From Artemisia argyi (taxonomy: Eukaryota > Streptophyta > Magnoliopsida > Asterales > Asteraceae): a stretch of DNA of 64,000 nt. The position numbers were made by a program, and so were the translations under genes. Numbering within the stretch: position 1 is the first letter of the stretch; each line of letters starts with the position of its first letter. This document shows, piece by piece, positions 34,196-44,869 of the stretch. A model generated the notes under the pieces. The model was not told the origin of the DNA and ran no database searches. It was given only the letters and a program-made list of their open reading frames with translations. The stretch is from positions 136,840,106 to 136,904,105 of the forward strand of contig CM060698.1 of the NCBI GenBank assembly GCA_030686995.1, written 5' to 3'.

Positions 34196-34415
34196 ATTTA
34201 TAGTGTAAGATTTGTGTGTTTAAGGATGGATAAGGTTTGTTGGAAGATTGGGACAAAGTGTGTTGGTTAAAATTGGGAAATGTAGGTTGAAATGGGCTAA
34301 AAAGCAGAAAAGATTCTGTAAACCCGACCATCAGATGGCCGGTCCCCTTAATTAGGGGGCGGTCCCCTTAATGATTAAGGGGGCCGCCTTACAAAATTAA
34401 GGGGGCCGCCCATCT
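34196..34415 (-). promoter_or_regulatory. B2 internal promoter for aORF2
   Basis: On the minus strand: CCAGATGG, GGCGGCCCCCTTAAT, then CCTTAATCATTAAGGGGACC, ATTAAGGGGACCGGCC and CCATCTGATGG (34415-34330), about 125 bases, then ACTATAAATATCC at 34196-34205. This reproduces the island-plus-TATA order of the B2 LTR. Promoter function is inferred. Confidence 0.55.
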
Positions 34416-35133
34416 GGTGATTTCCAGGATGCCAGACTTGGGTTTTTGGCAGAAAATTTGCAGAAAGGTTATGTGTTTGGATTAGAATTCAAGCAAGTTC
34501 AATTCTCTTAGGCAATATAGAGTCTAATCTAATCAAGATATAGCATACATGCAAAAACACATAAGCAAAGGAGCAAATAATCAACACATAATAAGCAATA
34601 GGAGGTAAACAAAGGCAAGCACACTTAAGCTTCCTAAGGCACCTATCTTAGTGAGTGAAAAACTAGTGATGGATCAAGATGACACCATTATTAGTGAATT
34701 TGACCTAGTGAGTGTCTATATGCAACAAATGTGGAGTTGTGATTGTTTCGACTCCTAGAAGCAAAAAAGAAATAGCGATCCTAAGAAACAATCCAAATAA
34801 TCTCCTTGATTCAATTTTTGCTCGATCATGAATGTCAAAGACATATATTAGATTATATACCTTGACAATTTATGTGAGAGTTTATGCATGATTTTGAAAT
34901 ATAATGTTTTTAGAATTAGTCAACAATGCAAGGAAAATGGTCTTCATGGGGTTCCTAGATTGTGAGAATAATTTTTAGAGAAAATTGATTGAGTTTTACA
35001 AAACAAAAAAAATTTATGCAAAGAAAATAAATTTTCCCAATCTTTAGATTTGTGCGAAATAGATTCCTAGACTCAGAAAAGGTGAAATGAATAAATTTCA
35101 TGCAAGTATTAATTTGAAATAATTCAATATAAT
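34416..35133 (-). other. B2 spacer between pol and aORF2
   Basis: AT-rich, no ORF with recognisable content. It includes TTGGCAGAAAATTTGCAG-like sequence also present beside the B-prime island (42200-42230). Confidence 0.55.
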
Positions 35134-38100
35134 TTAGTCAACTTGTTCCATCATTCCTAATCCTAAACGCAAGTGGTTGAATAATTCACGCTTAAGGGGT
35201 TTTGTGAATATATCCGCAATGTTATCTTCCGATGCAACCTTTTCTATAGATATATTTCCTTTTTGTACATTATCCCTAAGAAAATGATGACGTATTTCTA
35301 TGTGTTTAGTCCTAGAGTGTTGCACCGGATTTTTACTTAAATCTATCGCACCTTTATTATCGCACATAATGGGGACATTTTCTAACCTAATGCCATAGTC
35401 TACGAGAGCTTGTTTCATCCATAGTGCTTGTTGACATGCCTTTCCGGCGCTTACATATTCGGCTTCGGTGGTAGAAATAGCAAGAGCGGTTTGCTTCTTC
35501 GAAAACCAAGACGTTAGACAACATCCCATAAACGTGCAAATACCGCTAGTGCTCTTTCTATCTACGTAGTCTCCCGCATGATCCGAATCCGCATATACAA
35601 TGGTTTCTATGCCGGATTCCTTAGGATACCATAATCCTAAGTGTATAGTGCCTTTAATGTATCAGAAGATACGCTTAACCGCTTCTAGGTGAGAGGTTTT
35701 GGGATCCTCTTAAAAACGGGCACAAAGGCAGACACTAAACATGATATCGGGTCTACTTGCCGTCAAGTATAGTAAACTACCTATCATTCCTCTATACTTG
35801 GAGTTATCTACGGACTCACCTTCATCGTCCTTTGTGAGCTTTACCTCCGTAGACATGGGTGTTTTTATGGGTTTTGAGTCTTCTAGGCCAAATTTCTTAA
35901 GCATTTCCTTAATGTACTTAGATTAGTTAAAGAATATTCCATCTTCTAATTGTTTTATTTGTAATCCTAGGAAGAAGTTAAGTTCACCCATCATACTCAT
36001 CTCAAACTCATCATGCATGATTTTGGCAAATTCATCACACATGTCTTGACAAGTCGATCCAAATATAATGTCATCAACATATATTTGAACAATGATGAGA
36101 TTAGGGTCTTTCCTTTTAGTGAAAAGAGTGTTATCTACCATTCCCATGGAATAATCATGTTTAATAAGAAAAGCTTTCAATCGATCATACCAAGCTTTGG
36201 GAGCTTGTTTGAGTCTATACAAAGCTTTCTTTAACTTATAAACATAATCAGGTTTTGCGAAGTCAATGAATCCTGGAGGTTGTGCCACATATACCTCCTC
36301 ATTGATAAAACCGTTAAGGAATGCACTTTTCACATCCATTTGGAATAACTTAAAATCTAGGGAGCAAGCATAGGCAAGTAATATCCTAATAGATTCTAGT
36401 CTAGCTACGGGGGCATAAGTTTCATCATAATCAATTCCTTCTTGTTGATTATAACCTTGGGCAACTAACCTAGCTTTATTCCTAGTAACTATTCCATTCT
36501 CGTCTAACTTGTTCCTATATACCCATTTGGTTCCTATGATAGTCATATCCTTTGGATTTGGGACTAGTTCCCAAACATCATTTGCCTTAAATTGATTTAA
36601 TTCTTCTTGCATGGCTATAATCCAACTTTCATCCTTTAAAGCCTCGCTAATATTCTTAGGTTCTATTGCTGAGAGGAAACAAAAGAAGTTGTTTTTATCT
36701 TGGGCTTGTGACCTAAGGGTTCTTTGGTTAAGATGTCCTATTATATTATCTAATGGATGTGATCTAGATTCTTTAATATTAGTGGTTTCGTTATTTTCTA
36801 AGTGAATGTCTTCATTATCATTTCCTATGGGTTTTGTTTTACTAACCTCAATAGCTTCATCTTCGACTAAATCATCATCTTCTAAAGGTAGCGTTTTAGG
36901 AGGTGGTGGTGTTTCATCAAATGTTACATTTAGTGATTCCTCTACTTTCATGGAGTGTTTGTTAAGTATTATATATGCTTTACTATTTTGTGAGTATCCT
37001 AAAAATATTCCTTCAAATGATTTTGGATCAAATTTAGTGAGGTAGTCCTTAGTGTTTAAGATGTAGCATTTACTTCCAAATACCCTAAAGTAGCTTAAGT
37101 TTGGTTTTCTATTTCTTAATAACTCATAAGGAGTTTTTCCTAGAATTCTTCTAATTAATACCCTATTTAAAATATAAGTTGATGTATCTACGGCGTGACA
37201 CCAAAATTTTTGTGAAATGGATTGTTCATTTAACATAGTTCTACTCATTTCTTGTAGTGACCTATTTTTTCTTTCTACTACCCCATTTGATTGAGGAGTA
37301 CAAGGGGCGGAGAAATTGTGAGATATTCCATTTAACTCACAATATTTTCCGAATTGTACTTCGTTATCAAATTCCCTACCATGATCCGTCCTAATGGCAA
37401 CTATTGAGCATCCTAATTTATTTTGAATCATTTTACTAAATATTTCGAATTTTTCAAAGGCTTGGGTTTTGTCACTTAAAAACCTAGTCCACGTGTATCG
37501 TGAGTAGTCATCTACTATTACTAAGGTATATTTGTTTCCTCCATAGCTCCGCACAGCGGATGGACCAAAAAGATCCATATGTAATAATTATAGGCACCTA
37601 GTAGTGGATACTATATTCTTAGCTTTGTGGCTAGCATGAGCTTGTTTTCCAACTTTACATGCATCACAAAAATGTTTGTCATATTTTAGATTAGGCAAGT
37701 TTCTAACTAATTCCTTAGAGGCCAAAGATTGTATTTGTTGCATGTTAGCATGTCCTAATCTCCTATGCCACAATGTGGAATTTTCGTCTAGGGTCGTTAG
37801 GCATATCCTATCTTCAGGTTTGTTTCCTAGTTTCATAACATATACACCTCCTTTCCTAATACCTCTACCTATAATTTTTCCATTCTTAACTATTTCACTA
37901 TCTTCTTCGGAAAAGATAACTCTACATTTATTATCGCATATTTGGCCTACACTAAGTAAGTTATATGTTAAATTATTTACATGTTCAACATTTTCAATAG
38001 TAAGTGAGTCTTGAGAAATCGTACCTTTGCCAATAATTTTTCCACGCAAGTCACTACCAAAAATAACGTTACCTCCGTTGTATGCCTTATATGTAGAGAA

Positions 38101-38543
38101 TAGCTTTCGGTTCCCTGTCATGTGCCTTGAGCATCTACTATCCTTGATCCATTCGTCAGGCTCCAAGTCAATTCCAAGGCATATTTCGTCGGTTGCTTTT
38201 GCCATGAAACACTTTTCTTCTCTTGGTTTTTCCACTTCTTCTTTGTCACTATCACTCCATGTTCTACTAACAAATGCACCTTGATTATCATAACTCGACG
38301 GCTTTAGACATTCACCAACGAGATGATTTGGACTTCCACATCTAAAGCATTTTCTTTTCACGTAATTGTCACTTCTATTTCTTTGGAACGATTTTCTATC
38401 GTCATGTGATGATCTAGTGAATCTTCCTCGTCTCTTGAAGAATTTCTTGAATTCTCTTACGGCCATTGCATATTCTTCATCTTCACTCTCGTCACTTGAG
38501 TCACTATCATCACAAAGTTCCTTTTTGGCTTTTAGAGCAACGG
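35134..38543 (-). pseudogene. pol: B2 gag 3' end and pol, broken
   Basis: Reading from 38543 down: a gag tail with zinc knuckle CFRCGSPNHLVGEC, protease DSRCSRHMTG (Gly of the usual DSG replaced by Arg), GAG-pre-integrase (LWHRRLGHANM), integrase with acidic residues in HMDLFGP, RTDHG and VVERKN, RT with QMDVKSAFLNG and IYVDDIIFGS, and RNase H ADSDH, TEAEY, CDNK. Four nonsense codons split it: TAA for a Glu near 37587, TAA for Gln in FFNQ near 35920, TAA for Gln near 35709 and TGA for Arg near 35661. Otherwise it is the best preserved pol in the window. The usual ELFNHLRLGLG tail ends it. Confidence 0.92.
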
Positions 38544-38759
38544 AAACTAGAAGGGGGGGGGGGTTGAATAGTTTTGCGTCTTTTTCGTTTAATAAGAATT
38601 TGCTTTTCAAAGAATTGATATTAATTGTAAAAACCTTTGAAACTAAAGTATAGATACAAACCTAATTCACATATATCATATATATATATATACACTACTT
38701 GTTTAAAGTGTTGAATAGAAATTATAATTTCATATATCTCACTTAATTACAAGTTTGTA

Positions 38760-38763
<4 letters not shown>

Positions 38764-38832
<69 letters not shown>
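38764..38832. repeat. (AT)n microsatellite in the B-prime 3' LTR
   Basis: About 34 AT units. The same site in the middle LTR (44834-44864) has about 15, although the LTRs are otherwise nearly identical, so the run changed length after duplication. Confidence 0.9.
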
Positions 38833-38836
<4 letters not shown>

Positions 38837-39279
38837 CTTAGTAATTGTTTATACTTATATTTTACCAAAGTATAATTAATGTTTTGAATGTAACCTAGTT
38901 TGATCTTTATGTGAAATCAATATATGCACAACACACAATATTAGCAATATATGAATAGCTAGTAAGTAAACAAGTAAAGAGTAAGAGATGGAAAGATCAA
39001 ACCGAGAGACAAAGGATTTATTGTGGTTCGGCTACAAGGACACCTTCCTTGCCCTACTCCACTCCCCGAGCACCGAACTCGAGAGTTTTCTTCACTAAGT
39101 CAATAACCTCCCTTATGGCGGAGAAAACCGTACACACCAAAAGCTTACACCAATTAACGACACAAAGCAAGATGTCGAGTTCTAATCGTAGCTAGAACCA
39201 ATCTCACACCAAATATCACACCACTTCTTCTTCACACCTTTGCACTACTTCAATACTACTTCACACCACAAATATCTTC

Positions 39280-39490
39280 ACACCTTCAAGGCACTAATGT
39301 CTTGACACCTTCAAGCCACCAATGTCTTCACACCTTTAAGCCACCAATGTCTTGACACCTTCAAGTCACTAATGTCTTCACACCTTTAAGCCACTAATGT
39401 CTTGACACCTTCAAGTCACTAATGTCTTCACACCTTTAAGCTACTAAAGTCTTCACAACTTCAATCTACTAATGTCTTCAAGTCTTCTTT
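39280..39490 (-). repeat. B-prime LTR minisatellite
   Basis: About seven copies of a 30-bp unit of type CACCTTCAAGCCACTAATGT CTTGA, alternating between TTCAAG and TTTAAG variants (a 60-bp higher-order period). Copy at about 45320-45530 in the middle LTR. Confidence 0.85.
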
Positions 39491-40247
39491 ACTAGGAACC
39501 CTCAATATCTTCACAACAAGTTCCTATTGCTACAATCTCCTATCACCAATACTATCTAACCCTTCTTCTCCACTCCAAGTTCCACTTTACACTTACACCA
39601 ATTCTAGATTCTTCAACCAAATCTAGCTAACTAATACATACACCTTATTCACCAATGAATGAAAGATTTACAAGAAAATATAAACACGCAACTTAGATAG
39701 CAAGATGATACTAAGTTGTAATACTCCTAATAGAAGTATTCTTCTCTTTGCACTTTGAATGTTGAGGCTTGAATCACTTTGAAACAAAGATCAAAGTATA
39801 TAAGATCAAAGGATTATTAGAGAAAGGAAATGGATGTTTAGATCTAAAAGTTTCTGGTGCAAAAAGGTGAGGAAAATGTGCAAAATGATCCAGTATTTAA
39901 AGGGCCAGATTTTACTGTTCGGGAGCGTGCCGGTCCCCTTAATTGTAGGCCGGTCCCCTTAATGATTAAGGGGGCCGCCTAGTAAAATTAAGGGGGCCGC
40001 CCTCCTGAACGTTTGAAAAGATTCTCTGGATAAAATTTGCCCTTTTTGGTTGGAAATTTGAAATCATATTTTTGTGGTTTAATAAAGCTTTACCAAAAAT
40101 GATTTACAAATATATATAAAATATTAAAATCATTTTATAAAATGTTATGTCTTAAGACAAGATTTCCTTTGATCTTATAATGCACTAATCACTTTGTTTA
40201 TTCATACCTTAAGTGATTAAATGGTGAAAGTGAGTATTTACTACTAA

Positions 40248-40492
40248 GGGGCCGCTTGGTTGGGGGGTTAAGGGGTGGGCAAAGGGATTGAAATTAATTT
40301 CGGGCCCACTAAATAACTAAAGAGGTGCTTGGTTGGAGGTAGGCAAAGGTATTGATTACCCACTACGGGGTAATCATCCATTATAGAGTAAAACGGGGGG
40401 TAAGGTATTAATTACCCACCTCCTCATTTCTTTGCATTCCCTTACCCTTTCCCTTTCCCTTTACCTTTCCCTAATTTAAACCAAGCGGACCC
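40248..40492. mobile_element. Tourist-like (Harbinger) MITE in the B-prime 3' LTR
   Basis: Ends GGGGCCGCTTGGTT and, reversed, GGGTCCGCTTGGTT, flanked by TAA (40245-40247, 40493-40495). The LTR fragment at 49588 carries the uninterrupted TTACTACTAAATACTTG site, which proves insertion and sets the exact ends. Confidence 0.93.
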
Positions 40493-40608
40493 TAAATACT
40501 TGTTTGCGTCATAACCTTTGGTTTGATGAGTTTACGTTTTGTGATTATCAAAACATAGAGATATCGAAAGATATGAATAACGTTTTTAGTCATTTATTTA
40601 TATCAACA

Positions 40609-41095
40609 ATCTCCCCCTTTTTGATGATTACAAAACCTAAAGTCATTAAATCCAAAAATTAATTTTTAGACAAGTATTTAGTGAGTTTATATTCACTTCT
40701 CCCCCTTTTTGTAGAATCAAAAAGGTTTAAGCCTATAAGGTAAAGGCTCCCCCTTGATGTATGCTCCCCCTCGTTTGAAGGCACCAAGGGTTCGAGATAT
40801 GGAATTCTTGCAAGAAAAATATTAGAAGCACAAGCAAATACATATAGCATAATAATAACTAATAGTAAGCATGGCAAAGAAGAATTTTAAACACATATAA
40901 AAGCATTCATTAATTCAAGATGATTATGTCAACTACATAATCATTGTTACAAAAGCCATAATAATGGAATTCTAATACTAAGTAGAATATCCTATTGTGC
41001 CAACAAGGAGTGTCCCCAAACTTTCTTGAATCCCAAAATGGTTGAAAGGTTTTATTTGAAAATGAGAAACATAAGCATGTAAAATGCTTAGTGGT
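40609..41095 (-). other. B-prime 3' untranslated internal region
   Basis: Polypurine tract ATCAAAAAGGGGGAGATTG next to the LTR (40609-40625), a second AAAAAGGGGGAGAAG near 40700-40715, and 'AAGGGGGAGC' near 40750. The open frames on this strand are spill-over of purine-rich non-coding sequence. Confidence 0.6.
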
Positions 41096-41926
41096 TTAGT
41101 GGAGATAAACTTTTGGTTGCATGGATGTTGGTGAGTTTGGAGATGTGGAACTTGTAGGTGGTGGATTTGAAGTTGGGTTTGTTGGTTGAGGATTTTGATG
41201 TTGTTCAAGTGATGGTGTTTGTTGAGATCTAGTAAGAAGATACTCAATCCAAGTAAAGTGCTCATTCAAAGCAATGGTTTGTTGTTGAAGGAAGATGCAA
41301 CAAGGGCAATTGTTAACATGCTTCTCCATTTGGTTGATGTTATGTGGTGATGATGGTGAGCTTGATTGGGGTGGATCCAAATTGCGTTGCGCAAGATGTA
41401 ATGCTAAAAGAGCACTAAGCTCATGAGCCTCTTTTAGCTCCTCAACGAACTTCAAGTGTTCGGAGGAAGGTGATGATGGTGGAACATGGTAGTTGTCTTG
41501 GGTGAAGGTTTGAACATGCAACATAGGAGTGGCATGTGAGGTTGTAGGATGTGGTGGTGGTACTCTTGGTGGTGGAGACATGGTTGAGCTTGGGTAGTCA
41601 TGAAAACATGAAATGGGTGGAAGAGATTCTCCAAGAGTGAGTGGTGTTTTTGTTGAATGAGCAACATGTGAGGTATTGATTGAGAGATTGGGATTGTTGT
41701 TTTGGGATTGAGCATGCTCATCATAAGAAGAAGCATGAATGAGGGAATGAGTGGGTGATAGATTGTGCGATGAATCATTATTGTGGGTTTGAGGTTTAGT
41801 AGTTGGTTGACTTGGAACAACATCACTTGAGTTTTGACAAGAGTCAAGTTTCCTTCTCCAAATGTGTTTGACGGAGATCCTTGCGGTTCTTGAAATTTTA
41901 GGTTTTTGGTTGTTGGGAGATGACAT
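41096..41926 (-). CDS. B-prime aORF2 (copy 1), 276 aa
   Basis: Start chosen at 41926 (MSSPNNQKPK); an in-frame ATG at 41944 lies only about 20 bases after the TATA box CTATAAATAC (41961-41970), so it is probably before the transcript start. The basic N-terminus is ISRTARISVKHIWRRK, then a Ser/Pro/His/Asn-rich low-complexity middle, a helix-like EAHELSALLALHLAQRN, CPCCIFLQQQ, a second helix-like segment with WIEYLLTRS and a Pro/Thr tail. Intact. Function unknown; shared with B1, B2 and A. Confidence 0.72.
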   Translation of the reverse strand: MSSPNNQKPKISRTARISVKHIWRRKLDSCQNSSDVVPSQPTTKPQTHNNDSSHNLSPTHSLIHASSYDEHAQSQNNNPNLSINTSHVAHSTKTPLTLGESLPPISCFHDYPSSTMSPPPRVPPPHPTTSHATPMLHVQTFTQDNYHVPPSSPSSEHLKFVEELKEAHELSALLALHLAQRNLDPPQSSSPSSPHNINQMEKHVNNCPCCIFLQQQTIALNEHFTWIEYLLTRSQQTPSLEQHQNPQPTNPTSNPPPTSSTSPNSPTSMQPKVYLH

Positions 41927-41960
41927 GTTTGGGTGTGATGGCATTTATGATGGGAAGAGG

Positions 41961-42184
41961 GTATTTATAGTGTGTGAGAAATGTGGTTTAGGAAGGTAAA
42001 TTTTGAAGGATAGCATGGGACAAAATATGTTTGTGAATTTTGGGAAGTATAGGCTGAAGTGGGTCAAAAAGTGATAAAGAAAACAGTATCCTCGACCATC
42101 AGATGGCTGGTCCCCTTAATTAAGGGCCGGTCCCCTTAATCATTAAGGGGGCCGCCTTATATAATTAAGGGGGCCGCCCATCTG
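41961..42184 (-). promoter_or_regulatory. B-prime internal promoter for aORF2
   Basis: The motif island at 42098-42184 (minus strand: GGCGGCCCCCTTAATTA, GGCGGCCCCCTTAATGATTA, AAGGGGACCGGCCC, TTAATTAAGGGGACCAGCC) is followed about 130 bases later by CTATAAATACCC. It is the same arrangement as the B-prime LTR promoter. Function inferred. Confidence 0.55.
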
Positions 42185-43061
42185 GTGATTCCCAGAATGC
42201 CAGAAATGGGTTTTTGGCAGAAAATTTTCAAAAAGGTTGTGTTTTTGTTTTTGGATTCAAGTAAGTTCAACTCTTTGAGGCAATATAGGGCATACTATTC
42301 ATGAATGTAGAGAATGATATAGAATTAATTAAAGTAGGCAATTAATTTCTAATAATCATGCTATCTATTAATTTATCAATTAAGGTATGCAACAAAGGAG
42401 ACAATAAGCCAAATAAGCTAAATGAGCAACTATATGAAGATGATAACATTTTAGTCTAGAGCAAACATGTTGATGATAGTTGACAAGTAACAAATAGGTG
42501 GATATGATTATATGGTCTTCAAGACTTGTTACAAACAAGATCCATATGGGCATGTCATGATTCTCATGAAATAATTTAATTAAATTGTAAATGTCATTTC
42601 CAATAGAAGTGTATGATACTTGAGAGAGTTGAATGTGTTTTAAGCAAAACGTTTTTAGTTTTATTCAACAATGTTTTTGAAGTGACTTCAAGTATGCATT
42701 ATACTAACATAAATTGAATTTTGTTTCTTAACGTGTAACAAAAAATATTTCAATCTTGTTCTTGAGCAAAATAGTGGTTATGAAAGAAATTTTAGTCAAA
42801 TAAATTGTTAAAGAAAATATTTCATTCAAAAAAAAAGAGAAGTTTTGAACATGATGTTTTGATCATGATAATCAAGAAGTTTCAAATGAGGGGTTTGATA
42901 TGAAAACTTATCAAGCTCAGGAGAATCAATTAAGCCCATTGTCACACATAATCATCTTTAATGATACCTAAAGATATTAACGTGAAATGATAGACATTTA
43001 TGATCTAAATGCAATGGGACAGGAAGGAGCAAGGTAAATAGTTCATGAAAACAAGATAGAC

Positions 43062-43153
<92 letters not shown>

Positions 43154-43445
43154 AACATCATAATATCAAGTTGCAAGCAAATATCAATTATAATATATCT
43201 ATTAATGCAACTAGTAAGATCATATAACATACGTGGAATAGTTCTACTATAGATCATAGAAGATTAAGAAAAATGATAATATACTAAACAACAATAAGGT
43301 TAATAAAGCTAATATCATGTATGCATATATTAGTGTTAATAATCTAAAAGCATGGCAACTTATCAGTTAAATCGTATTGGCACACTAATTAACACATTCT
43401 AGAATATAATGTAACGTTGACAAGTTTTTGAAAAGAAAACTTATC
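42185..43445 (-). other. B-prime non-coding internal region
   Basis: AT-rich with no coding potential. Contains an (AT)n run at 43069-43150. A near-identical copy lies at 48218-49450. Confidence 0.6.
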
Positions 43446-43817
43446 TCAGGTCCAGCTTTTCAGAGATAGTGGGCACGACGGTGATAGTAGAAATCTTAAG
43501 AGTCGGTCCAAAACATGTCGAAGTAGCCAAGTAGTATTCTCATGCATAGAGATCAAGGGAACAGGATCCGAGATGCTCAATCGATCACAACAATCATCAC
43601 AAGTCGTGAAGGTTAATAGAAGTAGCACGTAGGAGGCTTCAACTTGAAATAGTAACGGGTACACCATGATACCAATGCTCCAAGAGTGAATAGCACAATG
43701 CCGAGACGAGAAAATTCCCGCAAGAACGTCATAGGCGAAACAATTGCAGAATGTGAAACAACGTGATAGAAGCCAATATTCGTCAAAGGTAATAGAGCGA
43801 GATGAGAGAATCAACAT
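43446..43817 (-). other. Segment of unknown origin in B-prime internal region
   Basis: A block of more balanced base composition than its neighbours, open on the minus strand for 123 codons (starts MLILSSRSITFDEYWLLSRC, Cys/Leu-rich). It is absent from the second internal copy, which was deleted from here on. I do not recognise the protein. It could be a captured host fragment, gag 3' sequence that has drifted, or chance. The gag ORF just upstream ends at AAG|GTAACT, which resembles a splice donor. Confidence 0.35.
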
Positions 43818-43829
43818 GCAATAGACTCT

Positions 43830-44543
43830 TCATTCGTTAGTTACCTTCTTTGTAGTTGTACATTCCTCACATGCTATATGGTGATCAATTCCATCTTCCA
43901 TGTCGCTCCATGTTTTGTTTGTAGTATCACTTGGATCGAGAGACATGTAGTTCTTGCCATCAATACTTGTGTTCTCATTTGTTTGAATATTCTCATAAGC
44001 CGTGTTATCATCGTCTTCTTTGCACTTGTTGCACCATGATTTATTCACGCTCTTTCTTCGGATTTGGTTCATGTATTCTTCGTTGTAGATACCTTCAATG
44101 ATCACATTTGAACTAGTAGTACATGTGTTTATTTCAACTAAATATTTATTTACTAAATTTTCTAGATTCACTATTTCTTGTGCAATATCAAGTTTATCAT
44201 CTTTGGTTTTACATTCTTCTTGGTGAATCTTTAAAAGACATTTCCAAATATCATTTGCCGTTTTACAATGAAATAATCTTTCATATTTAACATTTGGTAG
44301 AGTTTTGAAAATAAGTAATTTGGCTTTAGTGTTTTTATCAATTTTAGTTTGAAAATTATTATTTTGATTTTCAAAATCTATTTTGGTTGATTTAAGATCA
44401 CCAATTGAAATGATATGCCAAAGATCAAGATCTATTGATTTCACATAATTTTCAAATTTGTTTTTCCATTCAAGAAAATGATCATTTTCAAATAATGGTG
44501 GTTGTTGCATAAATTCCCCTTCTAAATATTTTTCAAATTCCAT
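43830..44543 (-). CDS. gag: B-prime gag, divergent, 237 aa
   Basis: Begins MEFEKYLEGEFMQQPPLFEN, clearly related to the B2 gag start. It keeps [19 protein letters not shown] and FHCKTANDIWKCLL of the UBN2-type domain, but departs after about residue 130. There is no CX2CX4HX4C zinc knuckle; the C-terminal part has scattered pairs (WCNKCKED, ACEECTT). Intact frame. It may make particles with a partner, or be a shortened gag. Confidence 0.75.
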   Translation of the reverse strand: MEFEKYLEGEFMQQPPLFENDHFLEWKNKFENYVKSIDLDLWHIISIGDLKSTKIDFENQNNNFQTKIDKNTKAKLLIFKTLPNVKYERLFHCKTANDIWKCLLKIHQEECKTKDDKLDIAQEIVNLENLVNKYLVEINTCTTSSNVIIEGIYNEEYMNQIRRKSVNKSWCNKCKEDDDNTAYENIQTNENTSIDGKNYMSLDPSDTTNKTWSDMEDGIDHHIACEECTTTKKVTNE

Positions 44544-44596
44544 AGATCCTTACAAGTTTTAAAATACAGTCTATTTTAAAAATCTTGCTAGACGTG

Positions 44597-44608
44597 GCTC
44601 TGGTACCA
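44597..44608 (-). other. B-prime primer-binding site
   Basis: Minus strand TGGTACCAGAGC, two bases from the LTR end TTTTTCCACA. Confidence 0.93.
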
Positions 44609-44610
44609 AT

Positions 44611-44830
44611 TGTGGAAAAACTAGAAGGGGGGGGGGTTGAATAGTTTTGCGTCTTTTTCGTTTAATAAGAATTTGCTTTTCAAAGAATTGATATTAATTG
44701 TAAAAACCTTTGAAGTTAAAGTATAGATACAAACCTAATTCACATATATCATATATATATATACACTACTTGTTTAAAGTGTTGAATAGAAATTATAATT
44801 TCATATATCTCACTTAATTACAAGTTTGTA

Positions 44831-44869
<39 letters not shown>

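Larger units (their letters stand above)
38544..40608 (-). repeat. B-prime 3' LTR
   Basis: Begins TGTTGATATAAATAAATG on the minus strand at 40608. It carries a Harbinger MITE (40248-40492), the motif island (39928-40003), a 30-bp minisatellite (39280-39490), the leader block (39022-39130) and an (AT)n run (38764-38832). The last bases of the LTR end are missing at the junction with B2 gag. Confidence 0.88.

Noticed and set aside
34161..34331. N-terminal extension of B2 aORF2 from an upstream in-frame ATG at 34331
   Set aside because: It begins beside the motif island and upstream of the TATA box at 34196, so it would not be in a transcript from that promoter.
36013..38653. Plus-strand open frames across 36-38.6 kb
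   Set aside because: They are antisense shadows of B2 pol on the minus strand.
39280..39490. CRISPR-like regular repeats
   Set aside because: Units are contiguous with no unique spacers, within a plant LTR; it is a minisatellite.
43064..43257. Open frames of alternating Ile-Tyr (also 49038-49286)
   Set aside because: They are translations of (AT)n microsatellites.
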